A stretch of 10,886 nt of DNA from Fibrobacter succinogenes (GTDB taxonomy: Bacteria > Fibrobacterota > Fibrobacteria > Fibrobacterales > CADBQJ01), in the NCBI GenBank assembly GCA_902796785.1, contig CADBQJ010000094.1, forward strand, positions 1 through 10,886, given 5' to 3'. Below, piece after piece: positions 9,716-10,886 of the stretch (its first letter is position 1; each line of letters opens with the position of its first letter). Made by a program: the position numbers and the translations under genes. Below the pieces are notes generated by a model, which made no database searches, had not been told where the DNA came from, and worked only from the letters and a program-made list of their open reading frames with translations.

Positions 9716-9723
9716 TATCTTTG
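9716..9723 (+). promoter_or_regulatory. tRNA-Arg promoter element TATCTTTG
   Basis: TATCTTTG, identical to the hisS element and likewise followed by CGCC, ends 7 nt before the first base of the tRNA. With the spacing seen at the protein genes, transcription would begin near 9729, leaving only about two bases to be removed from the 5' end of the tRNA. Confidence 0.55.
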
Positions 9724-9730
9724 CGCCTGC

Positions 9731-9804
9731 GCACCCGTAGCTCAGCTGGATAGAGCGTCCGCCTCCGGAGCGGAAGATCGTGGGTTCGAATCCCGCCGGG
9801 TGTA
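9731..9804 (+). tRNA. tRNA-Arg (anticodon CCG)
   Basis: The cloverleaf folds completely. The acceptor is GCACCCG with CGGGTGT (9797-9803), and the D stem is GCTC/GAGC. The anticodon stem TCCGC/GCGGA encloses loop CTCCGGA, with anticodon CCG at 9765-9767 reading CGG. The variable loop is AGATC. The T arm is GTGGG-TTCGAAT-CCCGC, and A9804 is the discriminator base. No CCA follows, so it must be added after transcription. The first acceptor pair is a G-U wobble, which is unusual. The 3' end lies 6 nt from the stop codon of the convergent SDR gene and no terminator is seen between them. Confidence 0.96.
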
Positions 9805-9810
9805 TTTCCC

Positions 9811-10596
9811 CTAGACAGCCGTGTAGCCGCCGTCGACCGCCAGGATCTGGCCGGTGACGTAGCTCGCCTCCTCGGAGCAGAGGAAGATCGCGGCGGCGTT
9901 CAGCTCGCCCTCCCGGCCGTAGCGCTGCATCGGCACCGCGCTCTTCGCGAACGCCTGGAATTGCTCGGTGTCGAGCGTGGCCGTGGTGAGCTCGGTGTAG
10001 AAGTAGCCGGGGCAGATGGCGTTGACGGTGATTCCCCGCGGGGCGAGCTCGGCGGCCGCCGCGCGGGAGAAGTTGACCACCGCCCCCTTGGTGGCGTGGT
10101 AGGCGATGGTCGGGATCGCCGTGTTGCCCACCAGGCCGTAGATCGACGAGATGTTGACGATGCGGCCGTAGGTCTGCTTGCCCGCCTCGATGTTCTTCTC
10201 CATCCAGGCCGCGAACTTCTTGGTCATGGTGAAGACCGAGGTGAGGTCGAGGTTGATCGTGAAGTCCCAGTCGCCTCGGGCGAAGTCGACGAGCTTCGTG
10301 CCGGTGCCGCGCTCGCCGCCGGCGCAGTTCACGAGCGCGTCGATCCGGCCGAACTTCGCGCCGGCGGCGGCGAGCGCCGCGTCGATCTGCGCCTCGTGGG
10401 TCACGTCGCAGGCCAGGGGCAGCACCTCCACGCCGTGCTTTTCGGAGAGCTCCTTCGCGCTGGCCTCCAGGCGGTCCACGCGACGGGCCAGCAGGACGAG
10501 GTTCGCCCCCTGTTCCGCGAAGCCCGCGGCCATCTGCTTGCCCAGGCCGGAAGAGGCCCCCGTGACCGCGACGACCTTGCCTTTGTAATCGAACAT
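9811..10596 (-). CDS. SDR-family NAD(P)-dependent oxidoreductase
   Basis: The 261-residue product is a classical short-chain dehydrogenase/reductase. It shows the nucleotide-binding TGASSGLG (12-19), VNCAGG (89-94, in place of NNAG), the structural Asn115 (TINLDL), NISS with Ser151, and the catalytic YHATK with Tyr166 and Lys170. ICPGYFYTEL and a late YVTGQILAVDGG, also usual for the family, follow. Arg38-Arg39 after the second strand suggest a preference for NADP(H). Overall wording (MQRYGREGEL, CPGYFYTEL) resembles gluconate 5-dehydrogenase and related sugar or polyol SDRs, but substrate cannot be read from sequence; a FabG-like ketoreductase is possible. The spacing between Ser and Tyr is 15, two more than the common 13. 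The ATG at 10596 has a G-rich ribosome site (AGGGGGT). It appears to be a single gene, convergent with the tRNA. Confidence 0.9.
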   Translation of the reverse strand: MFDYKGKVVAVTGASSGLGKQMAAGFAEQGANLVLLARRVDRLEASAKELSEKHGVEVLPLACDVTHEAQIDAALAAAGAKFGRIDALVNCAGGERGTGTKLVDFARGDWDFTINLDLTSVFTMTKKFAAWMEKNIEAGKQTYGRIVNISSIYGLVGNTAIPTIAYHATKGAVVNFSRAAAAELAPRGITVNAICPGYFYTELTTATLDTEQFQAFAKSAVPMQRYGREGELNAAAIFLCSEEASYVTGQILAVDGGYTAV

Positions 10597-10736
10597 GGGA
10601 GACCCCCTGGATTCGGCGACGACGCGCCCGACGTTGCGGATTCTTTCCCAGAAGTTACATTAGTTCGGGCGGATTAGGGATCAGGGATCAGGTCTCAGGG
10701 ATTAGTGCGTACCAAGGCCTTCGGCACGAAATAAAA

Positions 10737-10766
10737 AGGGCTCCTTTCCGGAGCCCTCTTCTTTTT
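10737..10766. terminator. Bidirectional intrinsic terminator inside the inverted repeat
   Basis: An 8-bp stem (10737-10744 with 10750-10757, AGGGCTCC and its complement) closes a 5-nt loop. On the plus strand CTTCTTTTT follows; on the minus strand the stem runs into TTTTTATTT. It could stop transcripts from either side. No gene ends nearby in this window, so its client on the minus strand would lie beyond the right edge. Confidence 0.75.
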
Positions 10767-10797
10767 CATCAATCGCGCAGCGGATACTACGCACTGA

Positions 10798-10825
10798 GAC
10801 CTAATCCCTAAGACCTAATCCCTAA
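10798..10825 (+). repeat. Perfect tandem duplication of a 14-mer in the right arm
   Basis: GACCTAATCCCTAA occurs twice head to tail (10798-10811 and 10812-10825). Each unit is two of the heptamers on the other strand. The left arm does not show a perfect 14-nt periodicity, so the arms have diverged by changes of whole units. Confidence 0.85.
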
Positions 10826-10832
10826 AAACAGG

Positions 10833-10866
10833 AAGGCGCCCCTGCGCGAATGCGGAGGGGCGCCTT
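10833..10866. terminator. Strong hairpin next to the inverted-repeat element
   Basis: An 11-bp perfect stem (10833-10843 with 10856-10866, AAGGCGCCCCT and its complement) encloses a G-G mismatch, three more pairs and a GAAT tetraloop. On the plus strand only TAAAGGG follows. On the minus strand the stem runs into CCTGTTTTTAG, a fair T-tract, so it most likely ends a leftward gene lying to the right of the window. It could also belong to the neighbouring repeat element. Confidence 0.55.
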
Positions 10867-10886
10867 TAAAGGGATCCCGGAGGCTA

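Larger units (their letters stand above)
10674..10825. repeat. Inverted-repeat element built from telomere-like heptamers
   Basis: Two 37-nt arms, 10674-10710 and 10789-10825, face each other across 78 nt. Read on its own strand from the outer end, each arm has four heptamers of the form TYAGGKM (for example TTAGGGA, TTAGGTC, TCAGGTC) followed by TYAGTGCGT. The arms agree at 27 of 37 positions, with exact outer 8 and inner 7 bases; the differences are swaps between GGGA- and GGTC-type units and T/C changes. The spacer contains a terminator hairpin. I know of no named family for it; it may be a small non-autonomous mobile element or a lineage-specific intergenic repeat. Confidence 0.7.

Noticed and set aside
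10640..10665. TAACTTCT on the minus strand as the SDR promoter
   Set aside because: It departs from TAnnTTTG at the important last positions and lies far from the start codon; the SDR promoter remains unassigned.
10674..10825. CRISPR array or true telomere
   Set aside because: The repeat units are only 7 nt, without spacers, and only four per arm. The site lies between ordinary genes with no sign of a replicon end in this window.
10597..10886. A small coding gene in the right-end region
   Set aside because: I found no open frame with a plausible start, ribosome site and protein-like composition; the region is taken up by hairpins and repeats.

Overview
The window looks like a housekeeping stretch of a G+C-rich member of the Fibrobacterota (FCB group). 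The best taxonomic clue is a lipoprotein with two FISUMP domains (Fibrobacter succinogenes major paralogous domain) joined by poly-serine linkers, a style typical of Fibrobacter secreted proteins. G+C is clearly high (well over 60% by eye; not counted), above what I recall for F. succinogenes, so a relative rather than that species is likely. A second, weaker clue is a set of promoter-like TAnnTTTG elements, the -7 consensus known from Bacteroidota.

Left half (1-6313, minus strand): one tightly packed gene string read leftward, surE - gyrA - pssA - FISUMP lipoprotein - rseP (cut by the window edge). surE/gyrA overlap by 13 nt, gyrA/pssA by 4 nt (ATGA), and the other gaps are 26 and 12-13 nt, so this is very probably one operon. 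It combines nucleotide metabolism (SurE), DNA supercoiling (GyrA), phospholipid synthesis (PssA), a surface lipoprotein and an envelope-stress intramembrane protease (RseP).

Middle (6314-9705, plus strand): a short divergent promoter region, then hisS, serC and a MetA-family gene, each apparently with its own promoter. A strong intrinsic terminator ends serC, and the MetA-family promoter follows it almost at once. The hisS and MetA-family start codons each lie exactly 6 nt after the last base of a TAnnTTTG element, which suggests leaderless mRNAs. The MetA-family protein keeps the fold signatures, but the catalytic Cys aligns with Ser and the His and Glu appear replaced.

Right end (9716-10886): a tRNA-Arg(CCG) with its own TATCTTTG element, then, convergent and only 6 nt away, an SDR oxidoreductase gene on the minus strand. 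The last 290 bases hold no gene I can support. They contain two hairpins and a pair of inverted 37-nt arms, each made of four telomere-like heptamers (TYAGGKM) plus a TYAGTGCGT end. I see no CRISPR array, transposase, phage or defence genes. The most novel items are the heptamer inverted-repeat element, the MetA homologue with substituted active-site residues, and the apparent leaderless-promoter code.
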